Below, piece by piece: positions 11,201-26,200 of a DNA stretch of 64,000 nucleotides. How positions within the stretch are numbered: the stretch's first letter is position 1; every line of letters begins with the position of its first letter. The stretch lies in contig JAKZAP010000001.1 of assembly GCA_023053575.1 (NCBI GenBank), positions 9,564,849 to 9,628,848 on the forward strand. The letters are read 5' to 3'. The notes beneath the pieces are model-generated. The model was not told the origin of the DNA and ran no database searches. It was given only the letters and a program-made list of their open reading frames with translations. This DNA comes from Branchinecta lynchi (Eukaryota > Arthropoda > Branchiopoda > Anostraca > Branchinectidae). The translations under genes were made by a program, and so were the position numbers.

Positions 11201-14200
11201 CTTTAGGACAGGAGTAGTAACACTCCAATTAAACATAAGAATAATGATATAATGCAACAGCTTTCGCCTCAAATAAGTAAAAATGTATGTGAATAATAGG
11301 AATCGGGAGTAATCCTACTAATAATCTTGACTCTAATATATTTGAAATTATTGACCGATTCAGTATTAACCGCATCTTCTGTAAGCCTGTTGAAACATGT
11401 CAGGAACTAGTCCTAAATAAACAAGACCAATGGTTTCGATGGGTTCCAAAAATCTAACGTTTGATTCAAACGATTGGGTCGTGTCTTCGTCATTCAGTCT
11501 TCGTCAGATTCCTTGAATATTTTTACTGTTAAAATAAAGTTAAAAATGTTTTCAGCATGTCTCCTAGTCCCGATACCGAATCTCTAATCGATTTCAGAAA
11601 CAACTTTGAGCTTCAACCAAATTTCTAGTATCAGCCGAATTCGTGATGAACCATTTGTCCAGCAAGAAAACCAAGTTCAGATATGGATTCAGCGGACCTC
11701 CTTACCCCCTCAATGAATATCTTATTAGCGTATAAAACATGCATGTTTTACAGTAAATTCCAAACCCCTGCCACTAAAGATAGGACCAAAGGACCCATCT
11801 ATGAACTTGACCTGTACTTTACCAGTGAATCCGTATTGAACAACATCCTCGCTTGAATATCCTCGCCATATCAATATCAATCCGTGAATGCTGGCATCCA
11901 GGCACAGAGCTATACTAGTTTGGTAATACATGGGGTAGCACTGCTATAGCCGAAAACTGGTCGACAAATTATGTGTCCGGTTTTCACCGGATTCCGGGTG
12001 AACTACTTGTCCGGCAAGAAAATAACTTTCATATTCGGGTTCAGCATGTCTTCTTACTCCTAAATCAATTACCTTAATAGCTTTTAAAAATATTTTCGTT
12101 CGCCTCTTAATTTGAAACCCCTTCCCCACCCCTAAATATAGAGCTACAGAGCCCATCTTCGAACTTGACCTGTACTTTGACCCAAAAAGTCATCGTGCCA
12201 GATTTGAACAAAATATCTCAACCCCTTCGAGAGTTATCGTGCTAACAGACGGACGGACAGACTGACAACTTTGTGTTCTCATAGGTATCCCTCCACTTAC
12301 GTTTTGGGATCCCAGAAACCGTCAGATTAACTCTGCCAGGTGCTCTTTGGGGAGAGCATGGCCCCTCTTAAGATGTTTACCACGAATCTGATCAGTTCCT
12401 CTTGATAATTAATTTATCAGTTTAAAAAATATGCACGAAACATAGATTTTACTACGTGGAAGCTCATTTCCTCTTTCGCGATTCAGTGAGACACCGCATA
12501 TTTTATACAGGATATTTGGACCTACTAAGCAGGATCGAAACTCGACTCAGTAACTGGCTTGAGAATCCGCAATCAAATGTCGTCGTTTATAGCGACGGGT
12601 TTTCTTGTAAAACATTTGCCTTCTACTCCAGCTCATACTCAAGAGATACATGGAAGTTGTATATTCTAAATTCCGCACTAGCTCTTGAGATCGAAATCCA
12701 GTAACTTTTCATAGGTGAAAGCAATGTCAAATGACTTGGATTATACCAAGAAAATATAAGCCAATAGAACTTCCGGTTTTGGTCCCATGCAGCGACTATG
12801 GCTGCTCCGAGAATACTGGGCTGAGCTAGAGGTACTTGCTGAGCTTTGAATTGATGCCCGTCTACTTCCCTCTTTGACGCTACGCACATCAGAGGAAAAA
12901 CTGCAGGAGGCGCGCTGACCCGCTCTGCAGCGCGTCATATTTGACGTCACAACGATAGGCAACCAATCGGCTTTTACTTCGGGGATGTTGCGCGTACCTC
13001 CTACTTTCCACTCGTTTCCGTCGGCCAGCCCCAGGGTATAGGGATCTAGTCGACTCCGCATGGTCGTATAGCAGAGACAGTGAGACAGAGGTTCTGGTGC
13101 TTATTTGTTCTTAATTGTACACTTGGCTTGGGGAATGTGAAAACTCTCCCTTTCCGTCTTTACCTGTCAGCTTTTAATTCAGACCGTTCTGTTTGTCCAG
13201 TCTCAAAATAGATAGCTGCACCACCCTTCTCAATTGAGCTAAAATATGTGCTGTGTACACGCTCGATTGTTTGAACAGTATGTAATTGCGAGATTTGCGA
13301 GCATTGATGGGAATGGCAATATTTGCCCATTCCATGTCTAGCGTTCCTGAAATGCCAACCAGTCATATGGCACATTTATTATCATCTATGCCTCTCAAAT
13401 CAAATCAAATCGTTTATTCATAGAATAGAATAGAATTTTATTTTTCAAAAGTATCTGTCACAGCGTTACCGCCGAATTTGACCTTTTCGTCATACAAAAT
13501 GAGGAATCACATAACACTTTGTCACGAAGGTAAAAGAAAACACTAAAAAGGACTAACTTATCGGTTATTGTACAACTCAACAAATGCTGGAACAAAACAT
13601 TAAGAATCTTACTCACGGCGGGTGTCGACTAACTGATTCCAACGTCAACATATAAATACACATCAATATATATATAAACAAGAAAATGCAAGCGTAAACT
13701 GCAGAGTCAATTGCTATTTCGCTTTGCATCGAAACGACAGAAAAAAAATATATAAAATTAATTACACTCTACTAAACGGTCAAACATGTGTGCTTAAAAA
13801 ACAACATAGTCATGTTGACTCTTTAATGGTGGATGCAGCGTAAAACAGTTTAACAAATGCCGGAACAAAGCTGTTACTCTATCTTACGTGGGTGCATTGG
13901 ACAGGTTGCAGTTCTGGATTCGGCATAGAAGTAACCTATGCGAGACCAGTAGTTCCCAAATGTAGATGACGCAAGTTTCGTTCCGACGTGCGCGTGTCAG
14001 ACATGCTGTCTTTCCTTCCGGTTGGACGTCGACTTTGACACTCAAGCTTGTCAGATAAAGATCGATAGTTTTTATTCTTAGTTTGTGTGAATATTGAGAT
14101 AATTTTATCTGTTCGTCATTCAAAACAGTCCGAAAGTCTATTTAATTCAGAGTAAGCCAGAGTTCCCCGATACTTGAAAAGAGCTTATTGTAAAAGGATG

Positions 14201-17200
14201 CAGTTGTTTGAAAAAATGATTCCAGAAACAAAAAATGTTCTTCGTGTGGACCCTCGTGGGAGTCCTGAATCGGTATATTTCCTGGCTACACCGTCATGGA
14301 TGGCAGAGTGATTAAGGCCCTGAATCTTTCCCTACGAGAAGCTCAAGTTATACAGTCATACGAAAATATTCTTGATGACTATCTCACCTTGCCGATGCAA
14401 AATCTCCGGCCTCTCCGGGTAGCTAGCGGAAGAAAGGCAGAAGTGGTTTCACAGCTGCTCCCAAAACATCGCGGTTATTGATTGACACAGGATTTGATTC
14501 GTTGAGTTTGAGTCGTACGGACACGCTTACTCCTTCTTCCTGAGTCATATAGAGTATTATCTTTCCAACGGTAACAGAAGAATATCGACTCAGGCCCGAC
14601 TGTGGTCAATCAACTGCATATCTCGCTAGGAGGTTGGACTCGACTGCAAGTAGCAGCTGTTGATGGTAAATTTTCTCCGGTCCTCAAGATTTTCTTCTTC
14701 TTTAGGAACCCCTGGTCTCACTGGCACCGGAACTGTGATCATTCATGTCAAGGACGTCAATGATCATGCCCCGGAGTTTATTCAGTCCTTCTACTCAGCC
14801 CAGGTTGAAGAAAACATTGGAATCGGGTCGTCCATTCTTCAAGTGTCAGCTATCGATCCAGATGATGGCCTCAACAACCTTGTCAGGTAAGAGTAAGAGT
14901 CTACTACATACCTTTGCACATGCACTCTTCTTTGATCACTTCACTAAATTTATTCATTTCCTGCTGGTTTGATTTTTTGCTCCTGAAAGAGCGACATGGA
15001 AAGAGTAAATAAAGAACTTGACATCGGCCAGCTGCCAATCGTTACGGCTTCTTTTTTACAGAAAGTTCATTATGGTTATTTTTCTTTGATTTTGTCACTA
15101 TTAGTGTATGTAACTGGAATGATTAAAGAGGAATTGCACCCGATCCGATGGAATCAGATTCTAGTCAACAATAATGGACTCGAACAATAAGATGCAATGT
15201 TTTATCTCCGAAATGTAAAAATCGAGCAATAGGATGTGGTATTGGGAATACCGAAATAGTATTTCGGAGTGAGGCGCTTCGTAGCATGTAACTGTTGGTA
15301 GTCCGTCGTGATGATAGTTGAGCTGGCAGTTGAAAGAAAACAGAATCTTCTGGAAAATAGCCAAGCTTGGACAGTAACGTGATGTTTTCTGCACTCAGTA
15401 CCTTGGATTCATGCTTGACAAGTCTACTTTTTACTGAATTGTCCGAACGCTAGTGACGTCCAAAGAAGAACACCTCTGCCTCCCTCCCCCCCCCCCAGCC
15501 TCCTCCAGCGATTCGTTTCTGCCTTTTATAAAAAGATCTCCTGTAATTCCCTGTCACTGGTATCGATAGCGATAAGAACTACCGCCATCATCCAATGTGG
15601 CATACACAAATCCAGGACAGTTTTCCGTAAATTTTGAGCTGGTTTGCAACCTGGTACCTCTCCCGTCTGCATTGTGGAGGTCCACCGGGCTAGTGTACTG
15701 TACTTTGCATGAATGTAGGCAAGGAAAGTGATGAATATGGGTAAAGTGATGGCGTTTATTGGGGACAATAATTTCGTAGGCGGGGTTTGGTCGGAACGAG
15801 GCTGCATTGTGACAAACTACACAATATCAGCCGTTGCTACAAGTATAATTAATTATATATTTCTGCAACGAATTATCATAGAAAAGTAATTACCCCTTAT
15901 TCTACATCATTCGACCGTTAGACACCCATTTACCTTGTGTCTTCCAAATCCAGACCAATTTTTCAAGATTTAAGCTATGCTCATTTTGATTTCAAAGGAA
16001 TTGTTGTTTTGCTTTGGGTTGTATTTGGTGGCAAGGTCAAGCTCACCCAAGTAGATTTTATGAAAAGGGCCTGAATTTTGGATAGCTGCGAATCAAAAGA
16101 AAAGTGAAAATCTCCATTGTTGAATTTGACTTCCTTCACCAGCATTAGCCGGCCGAGTTTCGATCTTTTTAACAATTTGTTAGCGTGCTGTAGCTTAGCG
16201 TCGCGAGTGTCATTCGTTCCCGTGCTATACAGCTATAGCGTTGCCGATCCAGCAAATTGATTATAGGAGATCCGTAACCAGTGATACATCGAATCATTTG
16301 TACAGCACAGCGAGAGTGGTACAACGAATCGGTTTGAACTGCTTCGGATTCTCCGGACTATAACGGTGCGGACTGATTATCTAGTCGAATTTGGCGGACT
16401 GGTATTCCGTTTGGAAATTATCATAAAATTTCGTACGGAAAAGTCAAGATTTTTCAACTATATGATGAAAGTGTAGAGCATCCGGCCGGAAAATCTGATC
16501 ATCTATGCACTGTCCGAAGTTTGATAGCAGATAACATGTGTTTGCGCATCCTTGTGTTAAGCATTATGAGAGGATATCTGTTATTTTCGGCAGTTTGACT
16601 ACTCTTACTGTCAATGCTCCCTTTTAAATGTTATGACTTAACACTTCAGGGGTCAAAAGAGATATAGTCTCATAGCATCTAACACAAGCATGTGCATACA
16701 TGTGTTAATAAAGGCTAACTTCAGACATCGAGGTTGATATCGGAAAATAACACCGAGACGGTCATTGAAAATAACCCATCCAATCCGAAGGCGAGGTAGG
16801 TTATGAAAAATATCTACCGAACCGAAGGCGAGTTTGAAATTTTTAAATGGCTGTCGAGGTTGTTATTCTGATATGAACCGAGATGGAGGTATGTTAACTA
16901 TTATAATTTTTTCGAACAGAATATTTTTATAGGTAAGACTTATTCTTCTTTTGTTGAACCTTTTTGCTAATTGGATAGGGAATTTTGTTTTAGTAAAGTA
17001 GCAACCCAAGACTACTGTAGATCTGTTAAAATTACTACTGTTGGGACGCTAGCAGTCTTTTAGATTTTTTTTGGCGATTCAGATGCCATCTAGCGGTGGC
17101 GAAGCCTACTATAGATCTACTAAAATGGCTACTCTAGGGGTCGTGGAAGTAAAAAGTAAGCAATAACAAAACGACGTGAACAAGAAATTCCAGAACAATC

Positions 17201-20200
17201 AAGAACGTGTCCGAAAGCTTTTTAGTGCTCTAAATGCTGCATTAATGCTGCATTTTCTAAAAAAAAAAATGTCCGAAAGCGGTTACCTTTTTTTTTTTCT
17301 CTGACATTTCTAAAATACCAAAATTTATGTCAGGGAAAAGAAGAAGAAAAAAGAATTAGCTGTATAAGGCTGACAAAATCGACCAGCTACTGATATCCTT
17401 CTTATCTTTCCTTTCTTCGTTTGGCATGATCGCCAGTTGTCTTAGAATTCGGAATGTTTGCTGAATAGTTGTCTTTTTGAATTTGTTATGTTTGCCGCCA
17501 AAAACACTGAGAGAATCGCCGTGCTCCCCAGTTTCTTCTTGAAAATTCAGCATAAAATTTAGCATTCTTGCTGAATTTTTCGATGAATTTTATGCTGAAT
17601 TAATGCTGCATCAATTGAGCGAAAATGTAAGTCCGAAAGCGAAATGCTGCATAAAATGCTGAATTAATTCAGCATTTTCGTTCGTTTCGGAGCTTTCGGA
17701 CACGTTCTAAGACAGTGACCAAGGCTGAATAACTAGCCTTTGGAAAGCAAGGGATAGTAGGATGTTGTTTCAGTGACAAGCTGAATTGTCAGTAGAAATC
17801 TGATTGTTACAACTTATGACCTTGGGCGTGGGCTGGTTGTCAGAGAGAGCAAGATGTTCTGTCATTTTTTCAACATTTGTTTCATTCGTATTGAATTTTT
17901 CTATATTTTTTTAAGTTTTTTTTTTGTTTTTTGACTGGAAGTATTGTTTTTATTTTATTTTTTAGAGGTCAGCTTCTACTTTTCAGTATTTGAGGAGAAG
18001 TGCTCGATGAACATCTGCGTAGGCTGATACGGCTTCGCATCAGCCTCTGTGGTGGATGATACGAGGTCGTAACAACCTCTACAAAAGCAACTGTCATAAT
18101 ATAACTTCCTGTGTGATATAGAAAGATATATAAACGGGACTGCTTTGCTGCAAGATTTTTAGCTCTCAGACTCTACGGTCGGGACAGGCATTGGCCGGGC
18201 GTCCCACCCTGTAAATGAAAATCTTTATTTTTTTACGTTCAGCATGATTCTAGACGTGCCTGTCTTTCTTGATCTGTTCTTGCCTAAAGTTTTAACAGAA
18301 AAGCCAACTTATTTTTACGTCACTTAATTTAATACACTGAATTATTTGGGTTCTGCAAAGCGATTTTTTTTTTCCACTATCTGCTCTAGTTATGACGTTC
18401 AGAATATCTGCGGCCGTCCCCACAGCATAAATTCTACTATGACGCGGGAAATTTTAATTTCAACACAAACGCGGCTTTTCAGTGGGCAGTGTTGGGATTT
18501 GTGAAGATTGCTTTGTGCCTGAAAAAAAAAAAATCATAAATCTTTCTCGTAAGGTATACAACAAAAATACAAGTGTATAGAGGTACCACAGATCACACGG
18601 GAATTCAACTATTTGAAAATCGATTATTCATGAATAGCGGAACAACTAAGTAACTCATTTTCAGCAGGTCTTCAAGCCGATTAAAGTGAATAAGTGATGG
18701 GTAACTAGATTGTCCTATCCCAATTTTCGGTTAAACTTTAAGGTAATGCCAAGGTAATGAAACTGAAACTGGAGAGGACTCGACCACCAAAAGATAATGT
18801 TAGTTCCTCTTGAAAGCAGGGGCGGATCCAGAGGGGGGGGCGAGGGGGGCGATCGCCTCCCCTAGACGGGCTGTAATTTTTTGTTTTGTTTTACTGCACT
18901 TACGGAAGTCTGCTTTAACGCATGTTCTAACTACTGTAACTTGACTCTAAAATCTTTTTACAAGTGGAGCCAGGAGCTTGAATTTTTCTTGTAACCAGTT
19001 GTCAGTTGATCAAGTACAGTTTTTACCATTATTGTAATATATGAAAACCACATTTTCGTTAAATCAGAGACCGACAGGGACACTTAAAACGCGAAAAAAA
19101 TCAGCCTTCTGGCCGACAAAAAGGACACTACCCCCACTCTTTTCGGTAAGAATCGCCCCCCCTAGAACGGAAGGCTGGATCCGCCCCTGCTTGAAAGAAA
19201 TTTCTATTGTAATCTTTCTTCTAATTATTATCGTACGAGTCAGTCACTGTCACTCAAACACTGAAGCTGCAATCTTGGTTGTACGCGTGCTAAGCCTCAA
19301 TCATGCGCGAAAATTCTGATGCATGATGCGAAACTCTTAAATTAAAATTCCTTTATTGCTCCTTTGTAAAAAAGCGGTTTTTGGCGTGTCAAGTGAACAA
19401 ATCGAACAAAAAATACAAGCCGCAATCTGACATTTCTACTGATGGACGCGGCGTGACTCTGGGCGGGTACTTAAAGTCTCCAGACGCTCTCAGCAGGAGT
19501 GCTTGAATTTTTCATGAGTCTTATGTGCCCTATGGGGAGGGCAGTTGTTTTCGGCATAACCAACTCTGAACTTGATCATGTTGTTGTAATGGGGCTCACA
19601 TTTCCGTGGTTTATTTTGTTTTTGGGATCCCAAAACGTAAGTGGAGGGATACCCATGACATCGCAAAAGTTGTCCGTCTGTCAGCACGATAACTCTCGAA
19701 CGGAATGAGATATTTTGATGAAACTTGGTGTGAGGATTCCTTGGGTCAATCGTAAGGTCATGTTTCTCGATGGGCTCTGTGTCCCTACATTTAGGGGTAG
19801 GTATTCAAATTAAGGGGAAAACAACATATTTATGAACAGCTCTAAGGTGATAGTCGATCGTGGGGTAAGAAGACGTGCTGAACACGATGATGAAAACCAT
19901 TTTCTCGCCGGACACGTAGTTCGTCTGGAATCCAGCGAAAACCGGAAAATTTGTTAAAAGCAAAAGTTTTATTTGAAGTTCATTAGATGTTCAATTAGGG
20001 ACAAGAAAACATGCTGAACATTTATGCGAAAATCATTTACTACCCAGACAATTAGTTCGCCTGTAATCCGGACAAACCGGAAAATCTGTTAAAAGCAAAA
20101 GTTTTATTTTAAGTTGATTAGATGACAAATTAAAGGGCAAGAAGAGACGCTTAAGCCATAGATGACAATCCTTTTTTACCCTGACATATAGTTCATCTGG

Positions 20201-23200
20201 GGTCCGGCTGAAACCGGAAGATTTGTTTTAAGCTAAATTTTTATTTGAAGTTGATTAGATGTTCTTTATAGGAGATACGCGAATTCCTTTCTAAACTTTT
20301 TTTTGCTGGACAAGTAGTTCGCTCGGAATTCGGCCAAAACCGGAAATTTGGCAGAAGTATATCAGGAAGTTTCGATCAGCATCGTCAAAATAGAAGACAA
20401 ACCCCAATTCTCTGGATCAAAATATTACATTTTTGGGATCTCATCGAAACCTTTGGTCTTGTTAGTTTAGTTTTCACGGTCTACCACAAACCCTAAGTTT
20501 TTGGGAGTAGTGATCGGTACGCTGGGATAAACATAAGGTGACTGTAAGTACAGCGACCCAGACGCCTTTCCGGTTTAAGGAGCTTAAATGTCTTCGAGAA
20601 CTAAACACACGTTTTGCAGTATGGTATGGCTACTTCACCGGTTAACGACGTCTGGTTCATACTATCCTAGGGAACGTTGATCCATTTGGCTTGCACCACA
20701 CTGACACTGTGTCAAACATGGCTCCACTGGTGTAGGGTATGCACCGCACTACGTCAAAAACTGCACCGCACCAGCATCACACTATGTCAAGTGTAGCCTA
20801 CTGTATTTTCATCAATCAATTTCATTTAATCAACACGGTGATTTAAATTCAGAACGGTACGGTTTAAAACAAAAGACTAGAGCGACTGGCTTTAAAAAAT
20901 CGAAACATTTGAAGATAAATTTCGTCGTTACCTCTAGAAAGAATGACCTCAGTCATACTGCAAAACTAATCACACCAAAAGTGTCTGTGGTACTATAATA
21001 ATTTTTTATAGTAATTTTTTTGGTTCGAAAGCTGCCAAAGGATAAATTTCTCTGTTACCTCTGGAAAGCTTCGGTATCTATTATCAGCTCTGTTTCTGTT
21101 GCAGTGATGATTTCCAATCTCTCACGTTTCCCCCCGTTTCATCGTACAAGTTAAAGGTGTCCATCTTGTTGCAGATACTCCTTTGTTGGAAACAAGGCAG
21201 CGTTTTCGGTCGACGCTGGAACTGGTATCGTGACTACTAACGCTGCCCTCGATAGAGAGACGACTTCCGTCTACAACCTCGTCGTAATGGCTACCGACAG
21301 TAACCCAGCTAACATGCTGTCGACTACAGTCAACCTGCTAATTACCGTAACGGACGTCAATGACAACATACCCAAGTTCGCTTCCAACGTCAACTCCGTC
21401 GTCTTACCGAGTAATATACCGGCTGGTAAGTTCATCTTCTTCTTTCAAGTTACGACGTCACATGCTGAGCTCTGCTGTGTCAGAAGCGTGATACTGAGCG
21501 TGTTCCACCCTACTTACCGTAGTTACTACGCATGATGTAATGAGTCCTGGCTTTTTGCCGTCAAGGCGGAACAATTTTTTTTATTTTCCAGCACAATATC
21601 TTGCCACGGGCGAATCCGGCCAATCACGTTACAGAGATTCGTAGTTACCACGCTTACTACGCTCCACAGCATGGTAAGCAAATAGTTACTATTTCGAGAA
21701 GGTTGGAACAGTCAGCGTAGTAACTTTTTACGAGGTTGGAACGAAAATAGTAACCAATAATTACTATTTTTGGAAGGATGGAACACGCTCACCATTTCCA
21801 TTAAACGCTCACCATTTACGTTAAATATTTTCGAGCTTCCCACAGTGTGGCGACAGAAGTTATTTGAGGTATCGCACACCGTGAAATGATGAGACTTTCA
21901 AATTTCGGTCCCCCTCTATCCAGTACCTATATCCGCGTCCTGGAAGGTGCACTCGTGTGCATTTACATCGCGTACCGGAGGATTCTGATGACCAGACTAT
22001 CCCGTACTTACAAGACCCAAGCATTTGGTCCATTGGAAATGACGACATGCCCTGCTCCAACTTTGATAACGTAGCACTTGAACTTGAACTTGAAAAACAT
22101 GTTATTTTCCAAATTCAAAGGATTTGTAGGCAATTACGACATACTATTGCTGGGAAGATTCGATAAATACTAGTTTGCCTAACTCTCAGGATCAAAAATC
22201 AAACGAAAGAGCTACAAAAATGACCCCCCCCCCCCCCACACACACACACATACACACATTCGAAACGCCATGTAGGGAGAAAATATAGTTTTCTTATAGG
22301 GGACGATCTAAGAAAATGGAATGGGACAAAAAGTTGAAATGTTAGAGGTTAACAGATGGCTGATTAATCTGCAGAAATCATCATTAGTTCTTGGCCATCA
22401 TCTAAGCAGAAACAATACGGGTGGTATATTGCGAAGTGATCAAACTATAATGTTCCACGGGATACAGACACATTTTTTCCGTCTTTTGCTGAAGTGTTAG
22501 AAATCGTAGCTCATGTTCTAGTAGACAAGTGTAAGTTAGGCTACAGGGCCCTTAATCCAGCAAGGTCGGTGTTATCATCTGTCGTCAGTATTATAACTGT
22601 AGACAATGGCATCCTCCTTGGGATAGGGAGCCATTTCGTGCGTCATCTCTACCTAACTCATTGGCGGTGGGCGCGAGTTTGGGATCATGTTTTGTAATTT
22701 CTGTTTTCTCATTCTAAAAGGATCAGATTTAATTCACGGAACAAGTACAGATTAAATTACAACTAAATTAAAAAGAAAGTACAAAAAGTCTACATGTATC
22801 GTGAAGTTTCTCCGCTGCCTTTCGTGCTTATCTCCGACAAATTTCGCGGTATAGTGGCATCGTAAATTGCCTAATATTGGCTTCGTTTAACATACTAGTG
22901 AAAAGATTGCTGCAAAAACCGAAAACCTGTCTCTGTGGTATTTACAACGCTATATTTGCGACGCCGTTCTGATCTTCGACTCTTCTTACAACGGTGCTAG
23001 GGGCTATGGTAATTTGACATGCATTTGAGTCAGTTTCTAAAGCGATACTAGCTCTTGTGCTCTCAGGAGTGCCAAGTAGTAGAGTAGACTTAGTGCGATT
23101 ATAAAAGACATAGCACATTGCCGTACACGGGCCAAAGTAGTTAAACTTAAGGTTTGAAGATTAATCAAGTCACTATCTTTCAATACGTATGATTGATGGT

Positions 23201-26200
23201 TGCGTACAAAACGGCAGCGCCCTTTTAGCCGAAATGATGCGTGGTCAAGACGCTCTTCAGCCGGTTACCTCTGCCCGAGAATTAGCTTGAGAATTAGCTT
23301 GAGCAATACTTCCAGTTAGAAATTTAGTATTTGCATTGCCACAACCCTGTATGCTCACCGCTGTATTCTTTTCAGGGTCCTTCGTTTTTGGAGCAAAAGC
23401 CCAGGACCGCGACATCGGCGAAAATGGAAAGATCACCTACCACTTGTCGGGAGACAATGCTGACAAGTTCCAGATCGACCAGGTGAACGGCGTTGTGAAA
23501 ACCTCCACACTGCTTGCTGCAGAGAAGACTTATCGACTTGAAATCCGCGCTACCGACAACGGTCCTCAGCGACTTTCATCAACAAGTGACTTGACAGTGC
23601 GCTTGCAAAAGCCAGACCTCTTCCCTGTTATCAACAGTGTTGACAGTGTGTTTACCCTGTCTGAAGAAGTTAGCAATAAGGTTTTGACTTCCTTTACTGC
23701 CAGCTCCCCCAAGAGCGGGAAGGCGGGTGAGATCAAATACTTCGTAGCCGGCGGGGACGTTTCAGAAGTGTTCAAAGTCGACCAAAAAACGGGTGAACTC
23801 AGAGTCGCACGAGGACTCGACTTTGAATCGTTTTCTCAGTATGAACTCTGGGTTGAAGCTCGCGATTCGGACGATCCGCCCCTTGGAGTTTTCACGAGGA
23901 TCTACGTGAATGTCACAGATGCGAACGATAACGCGCCAGTCTTTGAACGTGCTGTTTACAACACGACTATTATGGAAGAGCAATCACCTCCGCAGTTACT
24001 AGTTATGGTTCGAGCATCTGATTCAGACTCAGGCCGTAATAGTGAAATCGTCTACAGGCTCAAATCCACAGGTGATGTCGCAGATACGTTCTTCCTTGAG
24101 GGGTCCACCGGAAAAATTTACACGAAGGCTAAACTAGACCGTGAGGAAGTGCCAATATATACCCTAGTCATTGAAGCCATTGATCAAGGAACCCCTTCTA
24201 AGACGGGGACAGCTACGGTTGTCGTGAACGTCGCTGATAAGAATGACAACCCTCCGCGTTTCACTCGTTTGTTCAGTGTCAACGTAACCGAGAACGCTCC
24301 CATCGGAACGTTTGTCATTCAAGTTACAAGTTCAGACAGAGACATTGACAGCAACGCGAACGCGACGTACAGCTTTTCTGAGAACCCTAATGGAAAATTC
24401 CGGATCGACCCAGTTTCTGGGAACGTGACCGTTGCTGGACTGATCGATCGCGAAACCAAGGAGGAATACCTTTTGAAAGTGACTGCTATTGATGGCTCGT
24501 GGCGAGCTGAGACCCCTTTAACCATAACCGTCCAGGATCAGAACGATAATAGTCCCGAGTTCGAGCACAGCTTCTATAGTTTCAACTTCCCTGAGCTACA
24601 GCGAAACATAGCTTTTATCGGCCAGGTTACTGCCGTTGATAGGGATAAGTCCGGTCCGAACTCGATGGTGTCTTATGGGCTAAAACAACCCTCCGATTTC
24701 TTTGCCATCGACCCGGCAAGTGGAGAACTTTTCTCGAAACAGGTTGTTCGGTACAAGCATTCACGGCGTGGTCCTTCACCGGAGAATGTTTACTCATTTG
24801 TTGTTTTGGCTACCGACCATGGCAAACCGCCACTAACTAGTGAATGCCTCGTTAATGTCAATATAGTCGATGCAAACAACAACGCTCCGACTTTTGACAT
24901 GAAGAAGTATTTCTCGCCGGTCCCAGACGCCGCGATTGTAGGCCAGAACATCGTCCAGATCCAAGCCTTTGATGTCGAGGACTATGGCATCAATTCTCAA
25001 ATCGAATATGCCATCATTGGTGGGAACGGCTCTGACTTCTTCAGCGTAAATAAAGAAAACGGATGGTTATCAGTTGCTAGTCCTCTTTTTGGTCGACGGG
25101 AGCTCGAGTTTTTGCTTCAGGTCCGTGCAACGGATCGCGGTGTTCCCCCACAAAGTGACGAGGCAGTTGTACACCTTGTTGTTACCGGAGAAAATAACTA
25201 CACCCCTACGTTTAGCACTCTGAGCTATCAAGTTATCGTTCCAGAAAATGAGCCTGTCGGATCAGTAATCGTCACAGTGACAGCTACGGACCAAGACATC
25301 GGACCAAATGGCATGATTCGCTATTCCCTATCCCAGGACGAGCCTCAGGATCGTTTTATTATTGATCCACTGACCGGTTCCATTGCTGTCTCAAATCAGC
25401 TGGATTATGACACGGTGCAGAAATACACGCTGAACGTCACGGCTAGCGACCTTGGATTTATTTCAAAGAAAGCTACAGCAGTTGTAACGGTTCTGCTGAT
25501 CGATGTTAACGACAATCCACCAAAGTTCAACCGAACGGTTTATGAGGCAATAGTCGCCGAAAACCAGCCGGCTGGGATCCCTGTTTACCGTCTCGAGGCA
25601 GTTGATATCGACTCAGCTCGCAATGCTATCATTCAGTATTCCATTATTGGTGGTAGTGGAAAGGACAGTTTCGTTGTAGACCCTCAGACAGGCCAGATCA
25701 CCACGAAGACTAGCTTCGACTTCGAAGAGAAGAATCTCTTCACGCTCGACATCATCGCAACCAACCCCGATTCTTCGATGTTCGGATCTACCAGGGTGAA
25801 CATTCGAGTGACTGGAAAGAACGAGTTCTTCCCTAAGTTTGTCCAGCCGGTTTTCCACTTCACCGTTTCAGAATCCGCACCTCTCGGGTCATCCGTTGGT
25901 GTAGTTCAGGCGATGGATAAAGATGCCGGGGACGAAGGTGTTGTCTTCTATCTCTTTGTCGGTTCGAGTAATGAAAAAGGCTTTCAGATCAATCCAGAGT
26001 CTGGAATGATCACGGTTGCCAGACATCTAGATCGAGAAAGCCAGAGTCGGGTCGTCCTAACTGTCTTAGCAAAGAACAGCGGAGGAATAAGAGGCAACGA
26101 TACAGATGAAGCTCAAGTTGTTATTGCTATTCAAGACGGAAACGACCCGCCCGTGTTTCTTCAAGCAGTATACGAAGCTGCGATTTACGAAAACGCAAGT

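Noticed and set aside
14296..14330. A-box-like GGCAGAGTGATTAAGGC resembling a tRNA-Ser/Leu start
   Set aside because: No B-box, no anticodon arm and no acceptor complement follow at the right distance.
18817..19189. Possibility that the GGGGCGG-rich ends are a CpG-type promoter
   Set aside because: Perfect inverted ends and an 8-bp duplication identify a hAT MITE.
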